From Caprimulgus europaeus (lineage: Eukaryota; Chordata; Aves; Caprimulgiformes; Caprimulgidae): a DNA stretch of 64,000 bases. Under the pieces are notes generated by a model. That model ran no database searches. It was not told the DNA's origin and saw only the letters and a list, made by a program, of their open reading frames with translations. This document shows, one piece after another, positions 10,696 to 23,017 of this stretch (position 1 is its first letter; the number at the start of each line of letters is the position of its first letter). A program made the translations under genes and the position numbers. Location: contig OU015532.1 of the NCBI GenBank assembly GCA_907165065.1, positions 37,676,339 through 37,740,338 of the forward strand, written 5' to 3'.

Positions 10696-11664
10696 TAGAA
10701 TCACAGAATTGTTTTGGTTGGCAAAGACGTAATGTGGCTGAGTCCACCACTGAACCATGTCCCTAAGCACCACATCTACATACCTTAAATACCTCTAGGG
10801 ATGGTGACTCCACCTCTTCCCTGGGCAGCCTGTTCCAATGTCTGACAACCCTTTCAGTGAAGAAATTTTTCCTCATATCCAAACTAAACCTCCCCTGGCA
10901 CAGCTTGAGGCCATTTCCTCTTGTCCTGTCGCTTGTTACCTGGGAGAAGAGACCGAGACCAACCTCTCTACACCCTCCTTTCAGGGAGTTGTGGAGAGCG
11001 ATAAGGTCTCCCCTCAGCCTCCTTTTCTCCAGACTAAACCCCAGTTCCCTCAGCTGCTCCTCATAAGGCTTGTGCTCTACACCCTTAGCCATCTTCGTTG
11101 CCCTTCTCTGGACATGCCCCAGCACCTCGATGCCCTTCTTGTAGTGAGGGGCCCAGAACTGAACACAGTACTCAAGGGCAGCCTCACCAGTGCCGAGTAC
11201 AGGGGGATGATCACTTCCCTGCTCCTGCTGGCCACACTGTTTCTGATGCAGCCCAGGATGCCATTGGCCTTCTTGGCCACCTGGGCACACTGCTGGCTCA
11301 TGTTCAGCTGCTGTTGAGCAACACCCCCAGGTCCTTTTCTGCCAGGCAGATTTCCAGCCACTCCTCCCCAAGCCTGTAGCGTTGCAGGGGGTTGTTGTGA
11401 CCCAAGTGCAGGACCCAGCACTTGGCCTTGTTGAACCTCAGTCCATTGATCCAGCCTGTCCAGATCCCTCTGCAGAGCTTTCCTACCTTCAAGCAGATCA
11501 ACACTCCCACCCAACATGGTGTTGCCTGCAAACTTACTGAGGGTGCACTCAATCCTCTCATCCAGATCATGGATAAAGTTGTTAAACAGAGCTGGCCCCA
11601 AAACTGAGCCCTGGGGAACACCACTTGTGACCAGCCATGAACTGGATTTAACTCCATTCACCAC
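10696..11664 (-). mobile_element. CR1 LINE, 5'-truncated, with decayed reverse transcriptase
   Basis: On the minus strand, from 11664 to 10696, this reads as the 3' part of CR1 ORF2 followed by the CR1 3' UTR and a short octamer end (AGAATCACAGAATTG on the plus strand). Translation shows the RT-palm context [14 protein letters not shown] and a motif C position that reads FAGN in place of FADD. The catalytic aspartates are therefore lost and the copy is dead. Reading frames shift several times downstream. It lies in or just after the EXD2 3' UTR, antisense to it. Confidence 0.95.
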
Positions 11665-12316
11665 AACTTTTTCATTAATATCTTATGAATATCTTATCAA
11701 GAATAGCTCTTGGTGGATACCTTTTCACATCAGACTGAAATGAAGTCAGGTGTCTTAAAAGGAATGAGAGAAAACATTTTATTTAAAGACCAGCATCTTT
11801 TAAGAGGTCAGACCACGAGGGACAGAAAACTGGAAAACCTGATGTTCTGTTCCTTGATTGGATGTGTTTGGTGATTAGCAGGTCATACTTTCTCCATGCC
11901 TGTTTCCCTGTCTCTAAAAAGAGGCTAATAATACTTACCTATCTCACAGGGGTGTTGGGGTGTCTTGTAAAATGCTTTGAAAGTACAAAAGTAGTGTGTG
12001 CTAATTATTACTGTTGGTTTTTAAAATGTGCTGCTGTCTGTCTTTCTTTCATATTCATGGTTTGTGCCTGATGTTAGACCTTAGTTAAATACAGCTTTTT
12101 AAAAATACATGCCCCTTTCTGTGAAATCACTTCTGATTATTTTGATTGCATGAGATGAGTGTGCTTCTCCTGAATGATGAAGCTATGCTCAATTTTTATA
12201 GGTGTCTCTAAAGAAGTTTCAGTATAGCACAGTTGACCCATATTTTATTGTAACATTTGGGCAGAATCCTGGACCAGCTGTGATTGTGGCTCAAACTCCT
12301 CCCTGTCAGATAATTC

Positions 12317-12322
12317 AATAAA
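12317..12322 (+). terminator. Candidate polyadenylation signal of EXD2
   Basis: AATAAA, with T/G-rich sequence (TGTTTGTAG, then CTGTTTGAG) within about 50 bp downstream. It is the first canonical signal seen after the EXD2 stop. Use is not proven. Confidence 0.35.
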
Positions 12323-12350
12323 TTTCTCGGGCCAGGGGTGAAAACCTGTT

Positions 12351-15300
12351 TGTAGCAGAGCCTGTTTGAGATAAGTAGGAGCCATGGAGAAATGGTACTT
12401 CAGTGTCATCCCACAGGAGCTGCAGTAGCAGCCTGAGCACAAGGAATCAAAGATTTGTGATAAATACTACTTATCACAGAGCTGCAAATGAGACCATTTT
12501 CATTATAAGGGCAATTTTATTCCTTTCCTGTGCCACTGACAGGTCTTAACAAAAACTGATCTAGCCAAATGTGTTCTGTCTCTGGGCTCGTTCACAGCTG
12601 ATTGTAATCTCAGCAAGAACCTCCTGGCTACAGCAGCAGCTTGGATGTAACTCTTTTTCTCTAAAGCATTTTAGCCTCTGTTCAGATAGTGCTGTCTCCT
12701 ATCTTTAGTGCCATCTGATGCTGGTGGAGAGAGCCCTTTGCAGTGCTCAGAAACTCCTTCTCAACCATCAGGAGTACAAGATGTCCACCTCCCTTCTTCT
12801 GCTTTGTTTTTTTCCCCATTGTTCTGATGCAGGAACTCCTGATAAAGCTGCCCTTACTTAATGGAACTGGTGGGCTGACCACATGGCTGCTGCCTTTTGT
12901 GTTTGTTGGGGCAAGAAAATGATGTTGAGACAAGAACTGGACTACAAGTCCTCTAAATTTAAGGAGTCAGTGGTATCATTGAAGAGTTTTGTGGGGTTTT
13001 CTTTCCAGATCACTCATTCAGAAATAGAAATTTGCAAGGAAAACTTCCTTCATAAATATTTTCTTAACTAAAATTCTTTGTTATTAACTTGCATAATTAC
13101 AAGTCAACCTGAAAGAGAAGAGGAAGCAGTATATTTATTGTGCAGAAATAGATTATTTTTGTATTACTATGATTTAAATTTTCTACCAGTTTGTAGATAA
13201 AACTTCATCACTAATTGTTACATGCAGTAAAAATCTCCTTTTTTCGACAGACTTGGCACTATTGAAGCTCTTTTTTCTTTTTTTTTTTTTCTTTTTTTTT
13301 TTTGCCATGCCTGCTTTTTCTCTTCTTTCCCTGTGTCTCACTGGCCTTGTGAGTCCATCATTCCTTACAGCAGGACTTGGACCTCAGTCTCCGAATTTTC
13401 CTTTCCTCTCTGTCAGAGATCAGCTGTGGAAGAGCCTGTGCTGTCAGCAGTGCTGTACTTTTAAGCAGTGTGATGGCAAATTTGAATTGTTCTGAGGCTC
13501 TCTGTGGATTCAGGTGCTGTCCTTGGCCTGGTCATGTTGGTCAGTCATGATGGCTGTAAATCAACTTTTTTTTAAATATAAATGTAGAGTTTGCTCAAAC
13601 TGAGCATTATCTAAGGTGCCCCAAGTATCTTACCTATACTGGGACCCTCCTGCACAAGACCTTGCACATCCATTTTGTCTGCAGAGGGAGAGAATTGCTT
13701 TGCCTCTGTATGGTCTGAGTTTCACAGCATGGGATTTTTCTTTCTGTCACTTGTCACTTTACGTTTGTAAGTTTGCCCAAGATATGCGGCAAGAGATGGG
13801 GGAGAGAAATTTTCCCTGTTACCTGTTGCTTGATGCCACCTGCCTCAGAATGGTTCTTGCAGGTTAGTGGGGAGCATGCTCCAGCTGCTTGAAGTCCCCA
13901 AACCTGGTTTTGTTTATGAATTCCCTGCGGAGCTTGCCTCCATCACTTCTGTTTCGGGTGCTTTGCCCATGTGAAAGATGTGCTTTTCTAAGCACTGACT
14001 GGGTACGTGTTTCCAGAGCCTCTCCTCTGGAGCAGAAGTACAAACAGCCCCTGTGGTAGGTTAGCTTGCCTTCTCTCAGTCTGGGCTACAGACTGTTTGC
14101 TGACTTCCCAAACCCTACAGTGGGCCTTTTCCTTGGCTTTGCAGTAACTTCTTATTGCAGGGTGTGGGAATTACCAGCCGAGCAGCATTTTTGATAGTCT
14201 GGCAGGTGGAGGTGCAGGAAGTGCTGCATTTCTGAGCAGACCATACATGACATGTTAATTATGCTGCTGTCAGACTTGGCATTTGGAGTGCCTTGGTTTC
14301 CCTCCTTTGACAGCCTTTAAAGGTCCCAACTGTCACATCCATGAGTGACAGGACTGAGGACAACATATCCCTGTGAGCTGCTTGCATTTCCCTGTGGTTG
14401 GTACTCACTAATGGCAGGGATGGGAAGCTATCTTCCTGTGACATTTCTATTGCTCTGGCTCCCTAGGGAGGATCTGAGCTCCACACTGTCTGTAACATGG
14501 TTTTGGTGGGGTTTTTTGGTGAAGGCAATGTGGTTAGCCTTGAGAAGTACCTCATTGCCCTGGCCCTGTGCCTAATTGCCACAGTGTGCCTTCTTGTATC
14601 AGCCCCACATCAAGGGAGGGAGTTTTGTTAAATGTTTTTCCAGGTAGAGAGGGGTAATGCAAGAGAGCCAACATGGTTGAGCATAGTAAGGGAAAAAAAA
14701 CCCAAAAGCCAAATAAACATGCATGGAACATAAATTCCCATATTCCAACCAGATTCTTCTATCACTGTGAATTCCACCATGAAGAGCAGGCAGCTGTGGT
14801 AAGGATTTTCTGCGCCAAGGTTAGTGCTGCATCCTCTCTTCCCACTTAGCTATCATAGTGCTTGTTTCTGTCTGGAATTAGCCAGCGTGATACTACCCGG
14901 GGTCTCAGTGGTGTTGGTCACCAGGAAACAGAGCAAAACCATCTTTCTTCTCTTATTTTTCTTTGCAAGCTATTGGATAAGTTCAGTTTCTGAGATGGAG
15001 GGAGTAAAGATAACTGAAAAAAAGGGGGATGGAGGCTTTTACAGTAAAATAGAGATGTCATTATCAGATAACAAGAAACCATTTCCTCACACAGGAAAAA
15101 CTCCAGCTTCAGCTATAGATGATGTAAAATATGGCTTCTATCTTTTCTTGCTTAAAAAATTGAGAGATTGGGCAGTGGTTAAGGAGCAAAAGAGAGAAGA
15201 CATATATCTCAGCACAAATGTGCCAAGTCTGGGAGAAAGGTACTAGGCAGCTGTCAGAAATGCAGGCTTAAGACAAAAACTGCCTGTCCAAACCCCTCCA

Positions 15301-18300
15301 CAGAAAACTGCTGTTTCCCATTGCAGTGTGCTCTGGGGGGGACTGACATGTATATGTTTCACATTGATTAGCAGCAAGTCCTTTCCTATTGATTGTCCTT
15401 TGAAAAACACCAAACAGTACTTTGCATCAGCTGAGATCTGCCACTTGCTCTTCCCTTTTTCCTCTGGGCCCCGACTCTGCCCAGGATTTTTAGCTATAAA
15501 TAAAAGCAGAGAGACTGACTGCTGGTGGCAAGTTGTGAAAATGAGAGTGGGACCTCCTCTCAATGCATGGTGAATAAAAAATTGTTATCCCTACTTGTCT
15601 AGCAAGGGCTATGGAGAGCCCTGATCTGAGCCATAGGTATGTGTATATAGCTTAATGTCAGATTTTTGTTATTCAGATAATGCTTTCCATATGTTTTTAA
15701 AGCATTACACCCTCTTCTTTCCCCTGTGGTTCTCCTGTGATACATGGGTAGTGATACTAGATGTTGTTCAGCTGCACATCTCAAAGCACTGTGGTGTCTT
15801 AAAGACCAGCTCCATTTTACAGGTATTTTCCACACTAGAAAAAAAGTCAATCCAAGCTGTAAGATTAGAATTGAAGAAATCCTTACAGAGCCCTGGAAAA
15901 TACCAGACTAGACTGCCTGTCTCTTATCAAATTGGTTACAGGGGAGAAGACTTAAAATTCAACAAGCCTTCAAGTGCAAGTTCTGTGCATGACAGCCGTG
16001 GGTGACAACCCCTGCACGGCGCGGAGTATCAGACCCTCAAGAATATAAGAATATCCAAGTATCTTTTTTTTTTCCTCTGCCTTGTAAATGGCAGAGGAAA
16101 CTTAAGGCTGCTGAGGACTCTTAATGCTGCTGAGCTTTATCTCCATGCCATCAGGTCTGCTTCTCTGCTTTCAAGGTTTCCAGTGTGTAGTGAAATATTG
16201 GAGGGTGCTTTTGCTACCAGCAGTGTGGAAGCCCTGCTGTGGCTTTGGACAAAGAAACCAGGAGGTGAGGTAAGCACAGGTAGATAGATGTAAAAGCTGA
16301 AAAAGTGGAATATCTTTATTTCACTCAGTTGGAATAATCAGCAGTTAAAACCAGAAAAACTTCCTGGTAGCCATCATCCTTCAGTGTCTCACTGGATGTG
16401 TTTCACTGCCAGCTGTGGCTGGTCGGTGGGTTCGTAGCAAAAGCTGATTTCTCATGACAGGCCGCAGTAGGGGACAAGGAAGAGAAATTGCCATAGCTAG
16501 CAGGCCTGCACTGGGGTAATAATCTCAACCATCTCAGCCTACCTTGCCCTAACCACGGAGGGAAGGGAGCTGAGGGAGGCCCAGATGGGTCCTTGTCCTC
16601 CTTGCTGCCTCTTTTGCTCAGGACCTGCCGCTCTGGAAGGTGAGTCCTGTGCTCTGCAGGGCACACCAGTATGGAAACATGGCTTATGAGCAAAGCCCAG
16701 AAGAACTGAGTTTGTCTAGTTGTCTGGCTTAGGGAAAACAAAGAACTGAGGGACAAGGAGATTAAAAAAAAAAATAAAGTGGTAAAGAGGAGAGGGATTT
16801 TTGTGGTCTGCTTTCTAGTCTGGCTAGGACAGGAGGTTATGGACTTAAATGTCATCGCAGGAGATTTGGGCCGGACACGAAGAAAAGCTTCCTTATGGTA
16901 CGCATTGCTTCATGACACAGGTCACACTGCTTTCCTACAAGCATGCTGACTGGCTCCCCAGCTGCAAACCATCTGTGCTGCCCACTGACAAACCTGGAGG
17001 TGATGAAAACTGGAAGGTTTTAGCTAACTCTGTCCATGGGCATTCTGCTCCCGTACCTGCTGCGTGCCCTTCAGTCACCCGCTGCCAAGACGGATGCGCA
17101 GCACTTCTCTCTGAACTGCTTTAATTAATGTGTGCCTGCTCTGGATTTTTATAGCTCTTACAAGATACCACTCGCAGCTACTTTTCATCAGAGAAAGGTT
17201 TTATATTGCTGCTGTGAAGCTTGCTGTTGCTGCCACTGAGGAGGTGACCTTGGCACGTGTTCCATCCCCTTCACTCCTCGCACTGTTAGCACCGGGCTTT
17301 GCTCTTCAAGTCAGATGATTCAAAAAAGGACACATGAGACTTTTTTTTTTTTTAATGCAACGTAGTAGGTTTCCAAAAAATCCCTGCTCCCTTGAGAAGA
17401 AATACAAAAACAGATCTTTAGACCTAAACAAACTTTCTCTTGCTAAATAAGCACTCATTTTTAAATCTCAGAACTTCACTTAGGGGAGACAATGGAGACA
17501 GTAACCTCACCAGCCTTATTTTTCCATAAATTCTTGTGAGTTTATTGGGGGAATTTTTTGGTGGTGTTTTTTGGTTGATTGGTTGGTTGGTTGGGGTTTT
17601 TTCCACTGGGAAGCTAAATGGAACTGCTTGACAAGGAAACAAATTGAGCTGGAATCAAGATGGGGACTTCACGCCAGTAAAACCAGCATAATTTTCTCAC
17701 TTCTACCCTTACAGGACTATACTTACATCTTGAACAAAGATGAAGGGGGAAGCCTGGAAAACACAATCAGCTTAAAGTTGAAGGGTATTCCAAAAGCCAT
17801 GGGCTGCTGTGTATTAGGCACACTGCAAAAAAAATACCTCAAATGATCCATGAGGGATGGGGATGGAGGAGTTGCTGTGCTGGACTGAAGCCAAAGTCTG
17901 GTTAGATCAGGGTAATTTCTATGACCATTGTGGTCAGTAATGAGAGCTTGGTTCTCCCTAGATTGTTTTACACACTTCCTATGTTCAGGGTGAAAGCTGC
18001 TTGATATTTCATGTGGTAGTTTGAGAAGAGCTAGGCAGAATTTTTCTAGCAAGTCTCCTATCACCAAGACATACGGCAGTGCCGGCCTCGCTGGGGTGAG
18101 CTGTACGGTCAGCAGGATTTCATTTCACCTTCCCCTCTCTAAATACCTGGCAGCAAGCAGACTCTCAGTGAGCTGGCTGGCTGAAAAATGTTAGCTGAAG
18201 TGGCTGCACATGTTTCTACCAACACGAATTCCCAAACTGTGTTTAGGGTTTGAAGAGGAAGGAGAAAGACCCTGATGGATACGGCACTGCTTCAGTTTGC

Positions 18301-21300
18301 TTGGCTGGAAGGCTCCTGCACAGAGGGACTGTTAGTTAGTTAAGAAAGCAATTTTACTAGAAAGAACTTAATTCACACAGATTGATCTTTGAAGTACTCT
18401 GTTCTCTAGGTGGTTCTCCATTTTTTTTAGGGATGGGAGATACAGTGAGTAATGGTAAACATAGTAAAGGTGTCTGTGGAACGAAGCGCTGGTGTTCAGG
18501 CAGATTTGGTGGTCAGCTACACAAGCTGTCTTGCACATTTTAACCCCAAAACCTTCAATGCTCTAGGTGTGCTGGTTTGGCAGGCAAAAAAAGGCTTCTC
18601 CACCCTTCTTCCTGTATTTGCTGGTGGATTGTGGTGATAGAGGCATAAAAAGATGTTGGGGAACAGTATCAGAGATCCATAATCTGACTTCCCAATAACA
18701 ATGTGTGGCAGTGGAGTAGAAACTCCCTCTACATGTGTGTGCTAGCCTTGCTGCCCTGCAGATTTGACATGGAGGGGACAAAGAAGGGATTCAAGTTGCT
18801 TTTGTTGTCCTTATTGCCTCTGCTGAAACTGCCTGCCCATCAACATCTGCACTGTGCAAACAAAACCCTGGTAAGGTTACTTGGTGATGAGTGAGTTGGG
18901 GAGCAGTGGCAAGGAGAGAGAGGAGCAGATACATCAGTTCAGGCTTGAGGAACACCTTGGCTGTGTCTTCAGTAGTGAAGTACTTAAATGTCAATGGTCC
19001 TTAATACCTGTGCATATTAATGTCCACTGAGATCCATCAAGTGACTTATTCTCTAAGCTACTACAGATCACCTGAAGAGGATCCTCTGAATACATCTTTC
19101 TCTGTCATGATAGCCAGAAATTTAGACCTCGCTTATGCACCATTGATTATTATTTTGATTGGAGGTGGATTTTTGGATGGTCTTTTTGTTTGTTAATCTA
19201 ACCAAAATTTGATCTGAAGCTGTCAAGGAGGGTACGAAAGTCTGTTACATGGTTATAGCTCATTCCCCTGGCAATGCAGGGCTATAAACACCTCAAATCC
19301 AGCAGCTGTGTCACTCCTGAGGGAGCTGTGCTGCTTTAGTGCTGTCAGTATATTAAAGCAGTATTGTTTGTGTATCAACAAGCTCTTCTTTTAACAGTGA
19401 AAACATTTTTTTTTCCAACAACAGAGAATAAAAAGCATTAAATATGTGTGTCCCCTCCTCAGGCTCCTGGCTGGGTGTGTTTAAGCACTGCTGGCAGCTT
19501 GGACCCCTCCTGCGACCCAGCAGACTTACACAAAGGAGCCTGTGGAGGAGCTGGGCGCTGCGTGCTGCTGAACCCAGGTGGGAGATTGTCACAGTGTCAG
19601 GGCCAGCCTGCCTCAGGAGCAAAGGAGTCAGAGGCAATCCTGGGAATGAAGCTCTTCTGGTTCTCACGTTAGTCATTACAGACCTGACGATTTTACCTTT
19701 TGCTCCTGCTCCCTTTTAATTTCACATCAAAAAGACCCAAAACATGCATGATAAATGTAGGCAACGCATCACTGCTCCTTCAGACAGCTCACGTGGGAAG
19801 TCTGGTCTTGTAATTTCTAAAACCTTAAATCCCCAGATAGGGCTGATGGTGCCCCAGTAGCTGAGCTCATGCTTCAGCAGCTGGGGTGGTGGTAGGGCAT
19901 TGCACCTCAAGTGCAGTGCAGCCAGAAACGGTGTAACGGTGCTGGGACAAATGGTGCCCAAATGCAGCAAAATAGGGGTTTTTGGGGGGAAACAAAACAA
20001 AACCAAGACAAAAATAGAGTGAGACTGGGGCATTTTAAAGAGACCAAGCTGCTGAACAGGACTTTCAGAGCTGCAGCTGATTGCTCTTCAGAGAAAGAAG
20101 GAAAGTGCTTTCCTTGAGATGTGTCTGTCTGTTCTACTTCATTTCTGACCTCCCTGGCATAAGCTAGCTTTTGAATCTCACTGTCAAAGCTGCGAACTCC
20201 TGACTTCAGTAAATCCACAGTAAAGAATGACACATGGGCTGAGGTCAAGAAATGACGAAATCAGCAGAGGCACAAAATTAGAAGTACCTGCAAACCCTTC
20301 TAAATCTTGATGCACTGGTTGTACCAGGTTTATTGACTTCTGCTCAGTCTAGGAGGAAAAAATGGGCACCTGGATGAATGTGCAGAGTCTGCCTAAGTTC
20401 AGTCCATGGAAGGCAGTGCCAGGTTGCTGGTTCTAGTGTTTTATTAGTGAAAGAAATCCATCTGAGCCAAAAATTAAATGCAAGTTTTGTTATTTATATT
20501 GTAGTGGCTAGCTATGCATGGAAATTTGGGTGAGCCCCAGTTCATGATGAATGGGCAATGACCTAATGGTCTGATGCCATCACAAATAATTTCTGCAGCA
20601 GATGATTTAAAACAACTTCGTTTTTAGATGGATATGATGCTAATGGCACTCTAGATAATAAGCCAGATCTTCCATCATCCTTATTCTTCTCTTGCAGTAC
20701 CCCACATTCACTGCTCTTTTGCAGTATGAGCAATCCACCCTCTCTCTGTTCTCCCTCTTCTTCCTTACCATACACCTAACTTCACTAGCTCCAGTAACTG
20801 TGCTCTTTTCTTTTTCCAGCAGGCTTGTCCTGAAGCAGCCAGGGCAGTGCTGAGTGTGCCCATGAGAGGAACAGCCTCCTGGCTTTTCCTTGCAATGCAT
20901 GGGACACCCAGCTGAGGAATTCCTGGCATTCCCCAAAATCACTCCTCTGATGAGAGGTCTCTGGTTGCGGCTCCCTCTGAGACCTCAGGAGGCTGGACTT
21001 TAATTTCTAGACCCATCAAACATTTTTCATTGGGATTCCCACTTGTCATTCTCAGCTTTACTGGCTCAGACATTTCATTTCCCACTTCCTCCCCTCACAG
21101 AAGGCTGTCAACCTGTATTATTTAATGGCAGGGCTAGTTTTCTGCTAGTGAGCAGCAAACACTTCTCTTCCTTTGCTGTTGATTACACTCTTGAATTGCT
21201 TATTCTTAGTTCTTAGCTCTCTCTTTTTTATTCAGTCCCTATGAAGAACCTGAAGGAGGAGAAGGCAGGAGGAGGGAGATGGGAAGAAGTGGAGTATTTG

Positions 21301-22388
21301 CTTCTCCTTGCCCATCAGTGACTGGGGTTTTTCCTTTCCTGAGTGTGGCTGTTGTCTTCTGTCTTGTCTGGAAAATCTCCATCCTTCTCAGTCTGTTTGT
21401 TTTTAACTTGGTCCACCTTCCTTTGTCATGTTGCACTCCTTCCTCACTGCTCTCCCATGTCTGGCGCGCATACAACCTGCAGAAGAAAACCCATGTGTTC
21501 CTGCCAGCCTCTCACCTCTGCTCTGCAGGGGGACTCACAAGATGGATTTGTCCCATATAATTTTGTGCTTCATCACTGTGTGAGCTGTTCACAGATCAGT
21601 GAAGGCTACCCCCAGGTCCAGGTTGAATGCTAAGGCTGCAAGGGCAGTGGTGACATCATGGCCACACAAATCTGAACTGATTTCAGTCACAGGGCAGCCT
21701 TCAAGCTGGTTTCATTTGATGCTTTCCAATCAATTTAAGATGTAGCTCAAAACAAGAGGCCTGATCTCACTTAAATGATCCTTTAAGCTGCTGTAGGAAA
21801 ATGGCATTCAGCCCAGGTCTGGAGGAGGAAAGTCAGCTGCACAGAAGCAGGTCGCTGGCTGTGCATAAGGGCTGTCCCACAGCCGTCACCAGCCTGCCCG
21901 CACTGTCCCTTCAGCTCTGTTTTTCCACTTGGTGGGCTATTCGTAGTGTTGTGTCCTCAGAAACAGGCAGCTAAAGGCAAGGCAATTCTTGGTGCACTGT
22001 GCAGGGCCCATCTTCTGAAGCGCCACTGGAACAGACAAAAAACATTTTGGGATGGTCCTTGTAGGGGATCTGGCTGGGAGCTGCTGAGAGGGGACCCTGT
22101 CCCGGGCCAGACTGAGAGCTGCTGCCTCTGCCCTTTGAAGTGATCCTCTGCCCTGTGCCTTGGCTCACCCTGCTCCACCCTGGGGACATGGGCTTCTCCT
22201 GCCAGAGGGGAGAGCACCTGGTGATGGTGATGGAGCCCCTTGGGCTGCTCTCAAGGGCCTACCTCTGTTAATGAGATGCCTTCATCTGTACACAGCTTGC
22301 AGCATCCTTTCAGATAAATCCTTCTTATTTATTTGTGTGTTTTTAAAGGGACCATTTGCCTGTTTGAGGTCTGATCTCTCTCAGCAAG
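12351..22388. other. Intergenic DNA between EXD2 and GALNT16, part 1
   Basis: I find no gene here. Small open frames occur on both strands without recognisable domains or splice context. Simple sequence includes a long interrupted T run (about 13270-13303), TTGG-type repeats (about 17574-17596) and a T run at 17341-17353. Ancient, unrecognised transposon remnants may be present. Confidence 0.6.
13270..13303. repeat. Poly-T tract interrupted by C
   Basis: Two or three runs of T separated by single C residues. It could be the reverse of a poly-A tail or a simple repeat. No retrocopy is recognised beside it. Confidence 0.8.
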
Positions 22389-23017
22389 AATCATAGAATC
22401 ACAGAATGGTTTGGGCTGGGAGGGACCTTAAAGATCATCCAGTTCCAACCCCCCTGCCATGAACAGGGACACCTTCCACTAGACCAGGTTGCTCAAAGCC
22501 TCATCCAGCCTGGCCTTGAACACTTCCAGGGAGGAGCAGCCACAGCTTCTCTGGGCAACCTGTTCCAGTGTCTCACCACCCTCACTGTAAAGAATTTCTT
22601 CCTAATATCTCATCTAAACCTCCCCTCTTCCAGCTTAAAGCCATTTCCCCTTGTCTTGTCATTAACTGCCCCTTCAGGTACTGGGAGGCCGCTATAAGAT
22701 CTCCCTGGAGCCTTCTCTTCTCCAGGCTGAACAGCCCCAACTCTCTCAGCCTGTCCTCACAGCAGAGGTGCTCCAGCCCTCGGATCATCCTCGTGGCCTC
22801 CTCTGGACTTGTTCTAACAGGTCCATGTCTCTCTTGTGTTGGGGACTCCAGAACTGGACACTCCAGGTGGGGCCTTACAGGAGCAGAGTAGAGGGGGAGA
22901 ATCCCCTCCCTCGACCTGCTGGCCACGCTTCTCCTGATGCAGCCCAGGACACGGTTATTGGCCTCTGGGCTGCAAGCACACATTGCCAGCTCATGTTGAG
23001 CTTCTCATCTACCAAGA
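22389..23017 (-). mobile_element. CR1 LINE 3' fragment
   Basis: On the minus strand this is CR1 3' coding and 3' UTR sequence. On the plus strand it begins with the octamer end (AGAATCATAGAATCACAGAA) and the motif GGGAGGGACCTTAAAGATCA. The minus-strand frame 22582-22983 retains CR1-typical text such as [17 protein letters not shown]. It is 5'-truncated with no complete RT domain. Its consensus differs from the copies at 4172 and 61000, so it is another subfamily. Confidence 0.93.

Larger units (their letters stand above)
10001..12350 (+). other. EXD2: Probable EXD2 3' UTR (end uncertain)
   Basis: No AATAAA is visible between the stop codon and the CR1 at 10696. The first canonical signal I find on this strand is AATAAA at 12317-12322, followed within about 50 bp by T/G-rich sequence. 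If it is used, the 3' UTR is about 2.3 kb and includes an antisense CR1. A variant signal nearer the stop codon could give a shorter form. RNA evidence is needed. Confidence 0.35.

Noticed and set aside
10838..11317. 159-codon plus-strand frame
   Set aside because: It is the antisense shadow of the CR1 reverse-transcriptase region, not a gene.
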